Shown: positions 18,052-27,261, numbered from the stretch's first letter. The stretch: DNA of 64,000 nucleotides from Candidatus Poribacteria bacterium (GCA_012270795.1 JAAXHO010000196.1:1-64000), one strand, 5' to 3'. Notes: generated by a model not told the origin, from the sequence alone. Numbers and translations are program-made.

Positions 18052-18253
18052 GTCTGAACCAGGATTTACAAATCAAGAAATCAACGGTATGAATCATGGC
18101 GAATGCCATACGCGCATTCGCCCAATGGCATTCCCCGGGATTTACAGATTACCAGAATTACCTCATCAAGGATTTTTGATGCACTATGATGTCAACTTTG
18201 GGAATAGAACCTGTTGAGGAAAATCCTGGAAATCTGTAAATCCTGGTTCAGAC
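18052..18253. mobile_element. MITE-like palindromic element, family 1 copy 2, carrying an insertion
   Basis: The same 16-base inverted termini as at 17359 occur at 18052-18067 and 18238-18253, and the internal sequence is clearly homologous. It is 58 bases longer because another small element sits inside its left half. It lies between the WD40 lipoprotein and the SprA-like gene. Confidence 0.75.
18070..18138. mobile_element. Small hairpin element nested in the family 1 MITE
   Basis: This 69-base insertion is flanked by GATTTAC at 18063-18069 and again at 18139-18145, which looks like a 7-base target-site duplication. Inside, GGCGAATG and CATTCGCC form a stem. A homologous sequence with a different but equally paired stem (TAGAATAC/GTATTCTA) occurs at 59713-59798 inside another element. 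Confidence 0.6.
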
Positions 18254-18370
18254 AAAACCGCGGAATGCACGGTGGACACAAAGCAAAACGAATCTTAATG
18301 TAAACCCCAACAAACGCTTTTCCGTTATAACACTAATACATACACAAACTATTCTACGGAGCGTTCCCTT

Positions 18371-21300
18371 TTGTACCCAAAGTCCGGACATAGATATATT
18401 TTTCTGTTTATCCTCGCATGTTGTTTTCTCTTTTTTATACAACCAGTCCAAACAGCAGATAAAGTTGAACCCGACCCACCTCCACAACAAGAAACTACAA
18501 GTCCAACACAGGATGAGAATCCGTTTATCAAGAAACCCAAAAAAGATAAATGGCCACAAAGTGAACCGAAAACAGAGAAAACTGATGAAGAAGTAGACAC
18601 AGAAATCCCTTTACGTCGTCAGATATTGTTCCCTTATTTAGATACCCTTAAGCGTTGGAAATACCCGCCCAACCTTGGTGATCTATCTGAACTTTACGAC
18701 TGGAAACCACGTCCAAAATCCGAAACAAAAGGGATTGATCTGCCAATGGATTCAAACCTGCGCATTACAGGTTACCAATCCGTAACAATTGAGGTCAATA
18801 AAACACACTATTTCGGAGAAGGTGATTTAAACCGTTATGGTGGATACAGCTACGGCAGCTATGGAGACTACGGGTCAGGACTCGATCTCGGATTGAGTTC
18901 CTCTTATGGATATGATGATTTCGGTTATAGCAGCGGGTTCGGTAGTGGATACGGCAGCTTTGGATCATCTTATGGAAGTGGTTACAGCAGCTACGGTGGT
19001 GTTCCACGGGCAACTGGTATCAACATCCGACAACAACAAAGAATAGGATTGCACGGACGTGTTGGTGAACGCATACACATAGAAGTAGACTATAATGCAG
19101 GGGATACTTATGGGGGTGGATATGGTGGGTTAAGCAGCTACGGAGGATATGGACTCGGGGGCGCAAAAGAACAGAAAATAAAGGTCTGGTATGAGGGGAA
19201 ACCAGATAGTATCATCAAAACAATATCCTTCGGTGACATCACACTGAGTCTTCCGAACACACGTTTCTTGAATATCAACAGAAATCTTTTTGGTCTTGAA
19301 GGTGTATTTGAATATAAGAATACACGGATGACGGTTTTCGGTTCACGGAGTAGGGGTGTCCGCGAAGTCAGAACCTTCCGCGGTCAATCGCGCAGAGCAA
19401 GTTTCGGCTATGGTCCACGTGGGATTCAGATCGCAGACGCAAATTATGTAAAAAATAGATTCTACCTCGTCCATAAAGGTGAAGAAGACTTGATACACGA
19501 GGCATACCTACCCATTAAAGCTGGAAGCGTTGAAATCTATATTGATGATAACGTAGTCGGAAACAACCAAGGGGGGATTCTTACCAGTCAAGGATACTTC
19601 AACCCACAGTTCCCCGGTCAAGACTACAACATTGATTATCAAACCGGTGAAATAGAATTTCTATCACCTATCTCAACAAGTTACACCATCATCGTCGCTT
19701 ACGAGTACCTCGGAGATGGCGGCGGCACCATTGGAAATCCCGGAAACGTCTTCGTTGATGAAAACAGTGATGGCACGATTGATGAAGAAGGAGAACAGAT
19801 CGGTTACGTTGTATTAAAGGCAAAAGGATTTCGCGGTACTGCTGCCTCACACGTCTACAGTCTGGGAAACAGAAATATTAATCCGCGCGACTTTCAGTTG
19901 ACTATCCTCCGTCAAGGCGAAAGTGAAACCTTTGAGACCGAAACTGGGCCCGTACCATACATTGAAATCTTTGGTTTAGACCAAAACCGAGACGGGCTCA
20001 TAGATCCTGATTTCATTGACTATGACAGGGGATTACTACGTTTCCCAGATTTAAACCCATTTCAGATCAACGATCCACAACACCCATATTACCAATATAA
20101 AGATGATCTGAATAACGAAGATATTTACTTGGAATCCTTACGGAGCACTGACCAAATATACACTATCGTTGCTGATTACGCATACCAATCTGAAACATAC
20201 AACGTCGGACTGTTTGTTATTCCCAATAGCGAAACCGTGCGCCTAAACGGTAGACTTCTCACACGCGATACCGATTATATGATGATTTACGAAGTCGGCA
20301 CCATTCGCTTTTTTACTGAACTGGACGAATTTGACGAAATCGTCGTAGAATTTGAAAAGACACCTTTCGGCGGCGGCACACAGCAATCAGTTCTCGGTGT
20401 CTGGTTAGATTACACACACAAACCTAAACCAAAATCGGAAAAAGAGCAGAATCTTGAGGATAGATTCAATCGTTTAGGTGGATTTCAAACATCGCTACCC
20501 GGGTTTGACAATACTCCCAGCACAGATGCGTTTTCTGAAAGATTTCCTAATACTGGAACGCGTTCAGGAAGTAGACTCGGCAATTTTGGTATAGGAGGTA
20601 CTGGTTTCGGCGGCAGTGGTTTCGGTGGAAGTGGGTATAGCAGCTTCGGAAGTTTCGGCGGCCGTTCAAGAGTAGGAACGAGTTATTATGGAGGATACGG
20701 AGCAGGAACGACATATTTTAATCCCGTTTTTCAAAAAGGTTTTAACATCTCAACAGGATACATCCTAACAACAGGACAGCAATCGGTACAAATACCTAAT
20801 GTCAATGAGGTACCCAACCGATTACAAGCGTTTAATATCAACACCAGCTTTGGAAGAGAGTTCAACATCGCCTGGTTGCTAAACCCATTGCCTTTTGTCA
20901 ACCTACGTAGATTTCCCCTTTCTATAGACTTTAGTGGAGAATCGGCTTACTCACATAATAATCCCAATAGCGTTGGTGTCGCTTTGATTGATAGCATGGA
21001 AGGCGTGAAGCAAACCACAACGATACCAACTATAAAATATAGTTGGAAACCGAGTAGTATCCCTTATGTCACTGAATCACAACAAACGAACTCGTCAACA
21101 CACTCTTATGCCGTTTTACCTACGCAAGAAAATAGAGTTCTCTTTAATGTCGTATTAAAGGACAAAGAGGAAGCAGAAGCTATCGGAAACTATATGCGAA
21201 ATAGAGACGTTCCCGCATCATCCATCCAACCCCTGTCACTTTCAACAGAAGAACGGTTGATTATGGAAATCGGCTACGATTTCAATGACGTAATTGAGGA

Positions 21301-24300
21301 GTGGGGAGGCTTCTCAAACGGTGTCTCAAAATCAGGGGTTGACTACTCAGAACGCGGTTTTATAGAGATGTGGTTGCGCGTACAAGGCGATGACGATATC
21401 ACCTTATACCTCAACCTCGGTGCTGTGAATGAAGACACAGATGCAGATGGACGACTTGACAGTGAAGACCTACCCCCATTATTAGAGGATACCAACGGTG
21501 ACCAGGTTGTGGACGCACTTGACATTGACCTTGAAAACCTGCCGGAAACACAAAAATACCGTGGCAATGGGAGATTGGATACGGGGGAAGATGTTGGCTG
21601 GCGTTATGATGGTCCATTCCAACCTGAATCTTTCGGGGCGAATAATCAAGTTTTAGATAGTGAAGACCTCAACGGCGACGGTGTCCTGGATAGCGTTGAT
21701 GCATACTTTCAGGTCGCAATCCCACTCAATGAAATTCCGAATGAATGGATTAAAGGTAAAAACAGCAACGGTTGGACGTTCCTAAGCATCCCACTAACAG
21801 AATTTCTACCCGAAGGTTCGCGTGTTCCAAGTCTCGTGTTTGTCCAGCATTTCCGCCTATGGCTCATGAAAAACCGGCCGGAAAACGTCAAAGGAACGTT
21901 CCAGTGGGCTTCAATTGAAATCGTCGGAAACAGGTGGGAACAAGGTGTCGTTACAAAACCTGTCATAGAAACATCCACAAACCTTGCCAATAGTCAGGTT
22001 GTGCAAGATACATTAGAAAAGTTCATCGTTGGTACTAAGGACAACTTCAGTTATGATGATTACCAGAGCGCGTACTTGGAGATTGAAGATGATGAACTCT
22101 TCAGAAAACTTCACCCTTTCACAGCCACCTCTCTCGGTTTTCAAACGCAGCAACAACGCGAACAAACCCTTAGCTTAGAATACTATCTTTTTCCCGGTTC
22201 ACACGGTGTCACTTCTAAGCAGCTCAAGGGGTTTACACAAAGCGAAGGACAAGATTTCAGCACACACGATACACTCCGACTCTGGTTGTATGGTGACAAA
22301 AGTGATACAACATTTGTGCTCCAACTCGCGCCTAACGTACGAACGGGTTACCGAAGTTCCTTCTATAGTGCCGATCCTTTCCTAAATCAACCGACACAGG
22401 AAGAGGATGTCAATATCTTTGATAACCTCACCAATTACTACGAATACACTGTGCTGGTTGACTTTGAAGGTTGGAAACTCATTGAAATTGACCTACGCGA
22501 CAACAGAAGAAATGAATATCCAGACCAAATAGAGGAACAAGACTTTGAAACAGATACAACACGCTCATCACAAACATCCCCCATCGAAAATGCACCTGAT
22601 GGACACCCAGATGGTTTCGTTGTGCGTGGAACAGGAACAAGCACATCACAACTATCAGTAAAAAACATCGGAGGGATTTTACTCGGCATCCGAAACGATA
22701 CTAACCGAGAAATCAGTGGTGAAGTCTGGGTAAACGAAATACATCTCGGTGATCCGCTTATACGTGCTGGATGGGCGCGGCGTGGTAATATGTCTGTTTC
22801 ATTCGGTAGAATCGTCCGACTGCGCGGAGGTTACGCCAGTCAAGACAAAGACTTTGAAAGCGGTGCCGGTGAAATTGGTCGGCAACGTTTATCCTCACGA
22901 GGATATAGCACGACTAATAACGACTACAATATTGATGCAGATGTAACTATCTTTTCATGGCTACCCATCCGATATTCTATACGCGAACAAGAATCCGAAA
23001 CAGAAGCACTACGCGGCAGCTACACTTCGTTTATTAGCGGCAAGAGCGAAACCCATAACAGAGATATATCGGTACAATTCAACAAAAACCCTTTCCCAAA
23101 CCTCAGCTTCGCATATAACTATCAGGATTTTTGGAATGAACGCCAAGGCACACAGATTAGCCATCTCTATACCGGCACTTTTCGCTACGCATTCGGTTCA
23201 AAACTCGGTTTCAATCTGCAATATCGACACGAAGACATCATCGCACAACCCGAAACAGCAACAGATACCTCCACAACTTCTACCTCTTTTTACAGCTACG
23301 GATACGGCAGAAACCGTGATGAAAAAACCGACAGTGGATCCATATCTCTCAACATCAGTCCAATCAACGCATTCAGTCTAAATCCAAGCTATGACATTCG
23401 CAGAACACTTGAAAGACGTAACACAAACCAATTTACAACTAACTCTTTTTTTCCTAATACATCCAATTTTATTTCTACCACTGAAGATGAATCCAGTGAG
23501 GACATACTCCCCGATTTCATCTTAGCTGAACGGGAACACAGAGTCTCTCTGACCCCGCGTCTAAATCGTGACCTATTCGGTTTGCGTCCCACAGTAACAA
23601 GCCGTATCAGTTTCAGAGAAAACTGGTTCACAGAACAGAAAGACGCATCACTCAACGGAAATATCAGCCTCGGTTTGAACATACGCATTCAGAAATGGTT
23701 CAGATGGGTATTTACTGAATCTGAACAAAAAGATAGTCCAAAAGAAAACACTACTAACAGAACAACGGAAATACCGAAACTAGACCAACAGCAAACGGAA
23801 AAGTTACGTGAAATGGGTATTGATGAAGCAAAAATCCAAGAACTAACTGAAGAACAAACCGACTGGATAAATCGTGATAAGGCAGAAATGGATCAAAAGC
23901 AGATTAACAATGCGACAGCACAGGGACAAAGCTCCCCGCAACAATCCAAACAGGAAGGTATTCTCCAACGGATTATCAATACCTTTACCATCAACACCAA
24001 TGCAAATTTCAACGCCAGTGAGTTTTTCCGGCGGTTAGACTCTGGCCAGTCTTTGTTAGATATCTGGGAACTTGAACCAGACGCAGAGGAGAGAAGCAAC
24101 TCAAATAGAAGCAGCCGATACAGTCTCCGCACCTCCACGGATCCGCTAAAATGGCTCTCCTTCGGAACAAATGTCAGTTTCTCCGATAGCTTCCGCAAGA
24201 GTTATGCAACCACCTATACATCACAAGCAGAATCTTATGAAGTCGACATCAAACTAAATTCACAACAAGCATCAAGTTTCCAACTGCGATATAGTTTGAC

Positions 24301-24787
24301 AATACGGCAAAATTCTAACCTTGATGTTACCCTGAGCGACAGTACCGCACACACGCCTTCTGTCAGTTGGTTACATAAATGGAGCGATGAAACACGCACT
24401 TCATTAGGCATCCGCACAACCCTACGCGATCACTTACGAAGTGGAATTGAGAGCAACGCACTCATCATTACACCTAACTTTAGTATTGACTATCGCTATC
24501 ACACTAAAGGCGGCATCCGCATACCATTCTTCGGTAGAATTCCGCTCAAGCACGACCTTGACCTCACGAATACCTTCTCTTTAGCTATCCGAAGGGAGAA
24601 CTACGGTATTAATAAAGAGGAACGGTCCGAACGCTACGAAACAACGTTACGCGTAGGATACAAACTTAGCCAGCATCTTACGGCAAATCTACATTTGGGT
24701 TTGAGTTACAACCACGATCGCGTTGAGGAAGGAAGGGATTACCTCTCCATCGCAAGCGCACTCACGGTGAGAGGTGAATTTCAATAA
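18371..24787 (+). CDS. Giant SprA-like cell-surface/outer-membrane protein
   Basis: This 2138-residue protein has an N-terminal signal peptide (FLFILACCFLFFIQPVQTA). The TTG start at 18371 is preceded by CGGAG 10 bases upstream. Gly/Ser/Tyr-rich stretches lie near residues 155-215 and 740-765. Several calcium-binding-like Asp-rich loops occur (DENSDGTIDEEG, DQNRDGLIDPD, DLNGDGVLDSVD). Segments resemble SprA/Sov, the very large beta-barrel of the type IX secretion translocon: QDYNIDYQTGEIEFLSPIS near residue 430 and EVWVNEIHLGDPL with AGWA near 1450, followed by many alternating, strand-like repeats to the end. SprA is about 2400 residues, a similar scale. It may be an outer-membrane export pore or a related surface protein; no other type IX component is in the window. 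Confidence 0.7.
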   Translation: MYPKSGHRYIFLFILACCFLFFIQPVQTADKVEPDPPPQQETTSPTQDENPFIKKPKKDKWPQSEPKTEKTDEEVDTEIPLRRQILFPYLDTLKRWKYPPNLGDLSELYDWKPRPKSETKGIDLPMDSNLRITGYQSVTIEVNKTHYFGEGDLNRYGGYSYGSYGDYGSGLDLGLSSSYGYDDFGYSSGFGSGYGSFGSSYGSGYSSYGGVPRATGINIRQQQRIGLHGRVGERIHIEVDYNAGDTYGGGYGGLSSYGGYGLGGAKEQKIKVWYEGKPDSIIKTISFGDITLSLPNTRFLNINRNLFGLEGVFEYKNTRMTVFGSRSRGVREVRTFRGQSRRASFGYGPRGIQIADANYVKNRFYLVHKGEEDLIHEAYLPIKAGSVEIYIDDNVVGNNQGGILTSQGYFNPQFPGQDYNIDYQTGEIEFLSPISTSYTIIVAYEYLGDGGGTIGNPGNVFVDENSDGTIDEEGEQIGYVVLKAKGFRGTAASHVYSLGNRNINPRDFQLTILRQGESETFETETGPVPYIEIFGLDQNRDGLIDPDFIDYDRGLLRFPDLNPFQINDPQHPYYQYKDDLNNEDIYLESLRSTDQIYTIVADYAYQSETYNVGLFVIPNSETVRLNGRLLTRDTDYMMIYEVGTIRFFTELDEFDEIVVEFEKTPFGGGTQQSVLGVWLDYTHKPKPKSEKEQNLEDRFNRLGGFQTSLPGFDNTPSTDAFSERFPNTGTRSGSRLGNFGIGGTGFGGSGFGGSGYSSFGSFGGRSRVGTSYYGGYGAGTTYFNPVFQKGFNISTGYILTTGQQSVQIPNVNEVPNRLQAFNINTSFGREFNIAWLLNPLPFVNLRRFPLSIDFSGESAYSHNNPNSVGVALIDSMEGVKQTTTIPTIKYSWKPSSIPYVTESQQTNSSTHSYAVLPTQENRVLFNVVLKDKEEAEAIGNYMRNRDVPASSIQPLSLSTEERLIMEIGYDFNDVIEEWGGFSNGVSKSGVDYSERGFIEMWLRVQGDDDITLYLNLGAVNEDTDADGRLDSEDLPPLLEDTNGDQVVDALDIDLENLPETQKYRGNGRLDTGEDVGWRYDGPFQPESFGANNQVLDSEDLNGDGVLDSVDAYFQVAIPLNEIPNEWIKGKNSNGWTFLSIPLTEFLPEGSRVPSLVFVQHFRLWLMKNRPENVKGTFQWASIEIVGNRWEQGVVTKPVIETSTNLANSQVVQDTLEKFIVGTKDNFSYDDYQSAYLEIEDDELFRKLHPFTATSLGFQTQQQREQTLSLEYYLFPGSHGVTSKQLKGFTQSEGQDFSTHDTLRLWLYGDKSDTTFVLQLAPNVRTGYRSSFYSADPFLNQPTQEEDVNIFDNLTNYYEYTVLVDFEGWKLIEIDLRDNRRNEYPDQIEEQDFETDTTRSSQTSPIENAPDGHPDGFVVRGTGTSTSQLSVKNIGGILLGIRNDTNREISGEVWVNEIHLGDPLIRAGWARRGNMSVSFGRIVRLRGGYASQDKDFESGAGEIGRQRLSSRGYSTTNNDYNIDADVTIFSWLPIRYSIREQESETEALRGSYTSFISGKSETHNRDISVQFNKNPFPNLSFAYNYQDFWNERQGTQISHLYTGTFRYAFGSKLGFNLQYRHEDIIAQPETATDTSTTSTSFYSYGYGRNRDEKTDSGSISLNISPINAFSLNPSYDIRRTLERRNTNQFTTNSFFPNTSNFISTTEDESSEDILPDFILAEREHRVSLTPRLNRDLFGLRPTVTSRISFRENWFTEQKDASLNGNISLGLNIRIQKWFRWVFTESEQKDSPKENTTNRTTEIPKLDQQQTEKLREMGIDEAKIQELTEEQTDWINRDKAEMDQKQINNATAQGQSSPQQSKQEGILQRIINTFTINTNANFNASEFFRRLDSGQSLLDIWELEPDAEERSNSNRSSRYSLRTSTDPLKWLSFGTNVSFSDSFRKSYATTYTSQAESYEVDIKLNSQQASSFQLRYSLTIRQNSNLDVTLSDSTAHTPSVSWLHKWSDETRTSLGIRTTLRDHLRSGIESNALIITPNFSIDYRYHTKGGIRIPFFGRIPLKHDLDLTNTFSLAIRRENYGINKEERSERYETTLRVGYKLSQHLTANLHLGLSYNHDRVEEGRDYLSIASALTVRGEFQ

Positions 24788-24815
24788 GACTGATTTCCTC
24801 CAGGACCGGTAGGGG

Positions 24816-24892
24816 CAGTTTCCTAACCTCACCGAATACAAAGATCTGATTTATCAAACTCTCCTTCTAAAAGGTTAATCACGAGGAAACTG
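24816..24892. repeat. Inverted repeat after the SprA-like gene
   Basis: CAGTTTCCT at 24816-24824 and AGGAAACTG at 24884-24892 are exact reverse complements separated by 59 bases. No T-run follows, so it is not a standard terminator; it may be a small intergenic palindromic element. Nothing else is seen between the SprA-like gene and the tRNAs. Confidence 0.4.
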
Positions 24893-24921
24893 TATGGTGG
24901 TAGGACGTTTCCTGTATTCCA

Positions 24922-24994
24922 TGGGGCGTACTGGATTTGAACCAGTGACTTCTACCGTGTGAAGGTAGTGCTCGTACCCCTGAGCTAACGCCCC
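24922..24994 (-). tRNA. tRNA-Val (CAC)
   Basis: A 73-base cloverleaf folds on the minus strand. The acceptor is GGGGCGT paired with ACGCCCC, the D-arm contains GCTCAGGGGTACGAGC, the anticodon stem is CTACC/GGTAG with loop TTCACAC, and the T-arm is CTGG-TTCAAAT-CCAG. The anticodon is CAC, so it is tRNA-Val. The 3' CCA is not encoded. It lies 11 bases downstream of the next tRNA and is probably co-transcribed with it. Confidence 0.95.
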
Positions 24995-25005
24995 AAGTGA
25001 GGAGA

Positions 25006-25078
25006 TGGGCCCACTAGGACTCGAACCTAGGACCAGCCGGTTATGAGCCGGCGGCTCTGACCACTGAGCTATGGACCC
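25006..25078 (-). tRNA. tRNA with CAU anticodon (Ile2 or elongator Met)
   Basis: A 73-base cloverleaf folds on the minus strand. The acceptor is GGGTCCA/TGGGCCC, the D-arm GCTCAGTGGTCAGAGC, the anticodon stem GCCGG/CCGGC with loop CTCATAA (anticodon CAT), and the T-arm CTAGG-TTCGAGT-CCTAG. A paired 1-72 position (G-C) and no GGG/CCC anticodon stem argue against the initiator. TGGTC in the variable loop resembles the lysidine-modified tRNA-Ile2, but elongator Met cannot be excluded. CCA is not encoded. Confidence 0.93.
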
Positions 25079-25117
25079 TTATTGTGCTTTTAATTATACA
25101 AGATTATAAAGAAAAAA

Positions 25118-25603
25118 TCAAGTTTTTCTGTCAGATTTGAGATCACATTCAAAATGTAATTCCATAGATTCACCAGGCTTCAAATTATCCCAATGCTGCA
25201 TTAATTTCTTTAAGCACTTCCGCATCGTTTCTATCTGCTCAATAGTAATGTCATGTGGGTGTTCTATGCAGTGAGGTTCAAGCAGTGGTTCAGGAAAACT
25301 TTCCCACTGTTCAGCTTGTAATAGCAAGACAATCGGTTCGGTATTTATCGCTTCAAATGGTATTTTGAAGGGCCGTTTTGATGTCGGTAGACTAAAATCA
25401 GGGATGTCAAAACCTTGTGCCACAAGTCCGAAGAAAGCATTTTGGAGACCGAATGTGGTTTCAACAACATAGTGTGCAAAGTCGTGCTGTACAAAACCGC
25501 GATGAATATGTGACCAAGTTACACTTCCATCGGCTCGGATACAGGTAAGTGTATCGGGTTTGTGTTGGTGTTGGTTTTTGCCCTTTTTAAAACGGATCAG
25601 CAT
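25118..25603 (-). CDS. Hypothetical protein, 161 residues
   Basis: I do not recognise this protein. It is soluble-looking, with no signal or membrane segment, and rich in His (HIHRGFVQHDFAHYVVE near residues 32-48). It ends in a charged segment with a helical look (IEQIETMRKCLKKLMQHW). The repeated His/Asp could bind a metal, but no known motif is evident. The ATG at 25603 is 11 bases after the stop of the HEAT-repeat gene, so the two are probably co-transcribed, with the tRNA pair downstream. Confidence 0.65.
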   Translation of the reverse strand: MLIRFKKGKNQHQHKPDTLTCIRADGSVTWSHIHRGFVQHDFAHYVVETTFGLQNAFFGLVAQGFDIPDFSLPTSKRPFKIPFEAINTEPIVLLLQAEQWESFPEPLLEPHCIEHPHDITIEQIETMRKCLKKLMQHWDNLKPGESMELHFECDLKSDRKT

Positions 25604-25614
25604 GGTTTATTCTG

Positions 25615-26217
25615 TTATGCGTTCTGTTCTTCAATTTGATGCAATGCTTCACTGATATAGCGGCGTATCCATTCGCTTTCTGTCGTTTCTGCCAATGCGT
25701 TGAGGGCAGAAATGGCTTGTGGATTGCCGATTCTACCTAATGCCACAACTGCAGCTGAACTTACAGATCTTTCAGAATCTGTTATACTGCTTATCAATGC
25801 CTCTATCACTTGTATGGGAGGATTTACTCCACGTTCTTCGGTAAGGCCCAATTCTCCGAGAGCGACAACTGCGGCACATCGCATGTCGGGTTCTTCATCT
25901 TGCAAAAAAGTGATGAGTCCATCAATAGCACGCGCATCACGTAGATGTCCAAGGGCAGAGATAGCAAACCGCCGAACTGTGGTGTTCTCATCGGTTAATG
26001 CTTCAATAAGTGGCAAAACAGCATGTACATCACCGACATTCCCTAATCCTTCCGCTGCGTAAGCTCGCATCTCGGAAGAGGCTGACCGCAGTTTTCTAAG
26101 CAACAACCGCGTGGGGAAAAACCGCCAATTCCGTAACGGACCGTTTTTATGTAAAAGCAGTCGAATCAACCTACGAATCTTTTGGGGTGGTGATTGAACA
26201 GAAACTTCGCCTGTCAT
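25615..26217 (-). CDS. HEAT-repeat (PBS-lyase-like) protein
   Basis: This 200-residue protein is made of about five tandem 31-residue HEAT/PBS-lyase repeats after a basic N-terminus. Examples are MRAYAAEGLGNVGDVHAV, VRRFAISALGHLRDARAI and MRCAAVVALGELGLTEERG. Such alpha-solenoids act as protein-binding adaptors; no catalytic lyase residues can be claimed. No signal peptide is visible. It probably forms an operon with the 161-residue protein that follows after 11 bases. Confidence 0.85.
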   Translation of the reverse strand: MTGEVSVQSPPQKIRRLIRLLLHKNGPLRNWRFFPTRLLLRKLRSASSEMRAYAAEGLGNVGDVHAVLPLIEALTDENTTVRRFAISALGHLRDARAIDGLITFLQDEEPDMRCAAVVALGELGLTEERGVNPPIQVIEALISSITDSERSVSSAAVVALGRIGNPQAISALNALAETTESEWIRRYISEALHQIEEQNA

Positions 26218-26345
26218 GGTAATGCCTTACTTTCAAGGTTTTTCTTTCCGATATATATGATGAGAAACAAAGTACTCTAAAGTATTTACATAAATCACCA
26301 ATAAATTCATACTATTAGAGTTAAACAAACTTATCATCTTGCTTG

Positions 26346-26627
26346 TTAGGAGGGTAGGCGATAGATCTTTGAACGCAGACTTATGTATTGCGCAATCTGA
26401 GATTCACTGAGGGTTTCATCAGCGAGGTCAGAAGCAACGTATAATGCTTCGCCATGATAGAAAAGTTCTTGTTGTGACAAAGGAAGATTATTAAGCTCCT
26501 CTCTTAGCGCATCAGCATCGTCAGGTGATTTAAAAAATATATCACTCAAAACGCTACGAACCAACTCCCAATATTCATCAACATAACTAGTAGGAAGTGA
26601 TAAGTGATTATCTTTTTCTGTATCCAT
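26346..26627 (-). CDS. Small hypothetical protein next to the DUF3990 gene
   Basis: This 93-residue acidic protein has no recognised domain, although its middle looks helical (DADALREELNNLPLSQQELF). Its ATG at 26627 is only 2 bases after the stop of the preceding DUF3990 frame, implying translational coupling. DUF3990 genes often have a small partner gene, so an immunity or antitoxin-like role is possible. That is inference from position only. Confidence 0.6.
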   Translation of the reverse strand: MDTEKDNHLSLPTSYVDEYWELVRSVLSDIFFKSPDDADALREELNNLPLSQQELFYHGEALYVASDLADETLSESQIAQYISLRSKIYRLPS

Positions 26628-26629
26628 TA

Positions 26630-26884
26630 TTAAACCTCCAAAAAATATGTTGGATGCCCTTGACTAAGTATGACTGGAGCAGGCAGAATTTCCAATGCTG
26701 CCTCTGTATGAAAACTTATTTGATCAGCATCCTTTATCACTAACCTTTGCCTCCAAAGCGAAACAGGACCAAACACAACGTCATAATTTTTACTTCCGTG
26801 CAGTAAGTGCGGACTCATGCCATTACAACAAAATTCAACAAAATCCCAATAATCCGAATTTGAACTATCCGTTACAAAACACAA
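26630..26884 (-). CDS. DUF3990-like protein, C-terminal part (shifted frame)
   Basis: These 84 codons, opening at a TTG at 26884, contain WDFVEFCCNG and YDVVFGPVSLW, the pattern seen near the C-terminus of DUF3990 proteins (YDxVxGPV). The frame overlaps the end of the upstream ORF by 13 bases and is offset by one. Restoring one T in the run at about 26874-26877 (GTTTTG to GTTTTTG) would join the two into one protein of about 180 residues. There is no separate ribosome site. Confidence 0.6.
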   Translation of the reverse strand: MCFVTDSSNSDYWDFVEFCCNGMSPHLLHGSKNYDVVFGPVSLWRQRLVIKDADQISFHTEAALEILPAPVILSQGHPTYFLEV

Positions 26885-27171
26885 CTCAATAAAGATGCAA
26901 GTCGATTCCTATCAACTTCAAACTTCAGTACTACTGAATACATTGAGGGATTGTTCCTACTCATGTGCTGATGTCTGAACTTTCTGTCTGCCCAATTCTC
27001 TGCCTGTTTAAGAACCGTCGTTAGGTAGAAACCTCTACCAAAATCCGTAAACTGTCGGCAAAGTTTCAAATCAATGCTATGAGGTTTTGAATCAGAAGGT
27101 TTACAAAGTACTAATGCGTCAAAGTTAGTAGTACCGTGATACAGTATTAAGGAACTATTTGTCCAAGGCAC
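26872..27171 (-). CDS. DUF3990-like (ADP-ribosyltransferase-type) protein, N-terminal part
   Basis: The sequence LYHGTTNFDALVL at the N-terminus, then CRQFTDFGRGFYLTTVLKQA and ENWA, is diagnostic of DUF3990, a family related in fold to ADP-ribosyltransferases (H-G-T, G-F-Y and Q-A elements). It starts at GTG 27171, with GGA 8 bases upstream and a good promoter 60 bases upstream. The frame ends after 99 codons, but the family's usual C-terminal half follows at once in another frame. The pair is therefore a frameshifted gene or two coupled pieces. A toxin-like role is plausible but unproven. Confidence 0.7.
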   Translation of the reverse strand: MPWTNSSLILYHGTTNFDALVLCKPSDSKPHSIDLKLCRQFTDFGRGFYLTTVLKQAENWADRKFRHQHMSRNNPSMYSVVLKFEVDRNRLASLLSCVL

Positions 27172-27232
27172 AATCTACATCCACCATGATAGTAAATGGA
27201 AAAGGTTCAATATTAACCTCAGGTGTAATGTA

Positions 27233-27261
27233 ATTATAGCATAACATAGAAAGCGTTTCAA
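27233..27261 (-). promoter_or_regulatory. Promoter of the DUF3990 gene set
   Basis: Read on the minus strand, TTGAAA (27261-27256) and TATAAT (27238-27233) are exactly 17 bases apart. Transcription would start near 27226 and give a leader of about 55 bases before the GTG start at 27171. Confidence 0.65.

Noticed and set aside
25006-25078. Initiator tRNA-fMet
   Set aside because: The 1-72 pair is G-C and the anticodon stem lacks the three G-C pairs of initiators.
24922-25078. Phage or island attachment site at the tRNA pair
   Set aside because: No integrase and no repeated tRNA 3' end were seen nearby.
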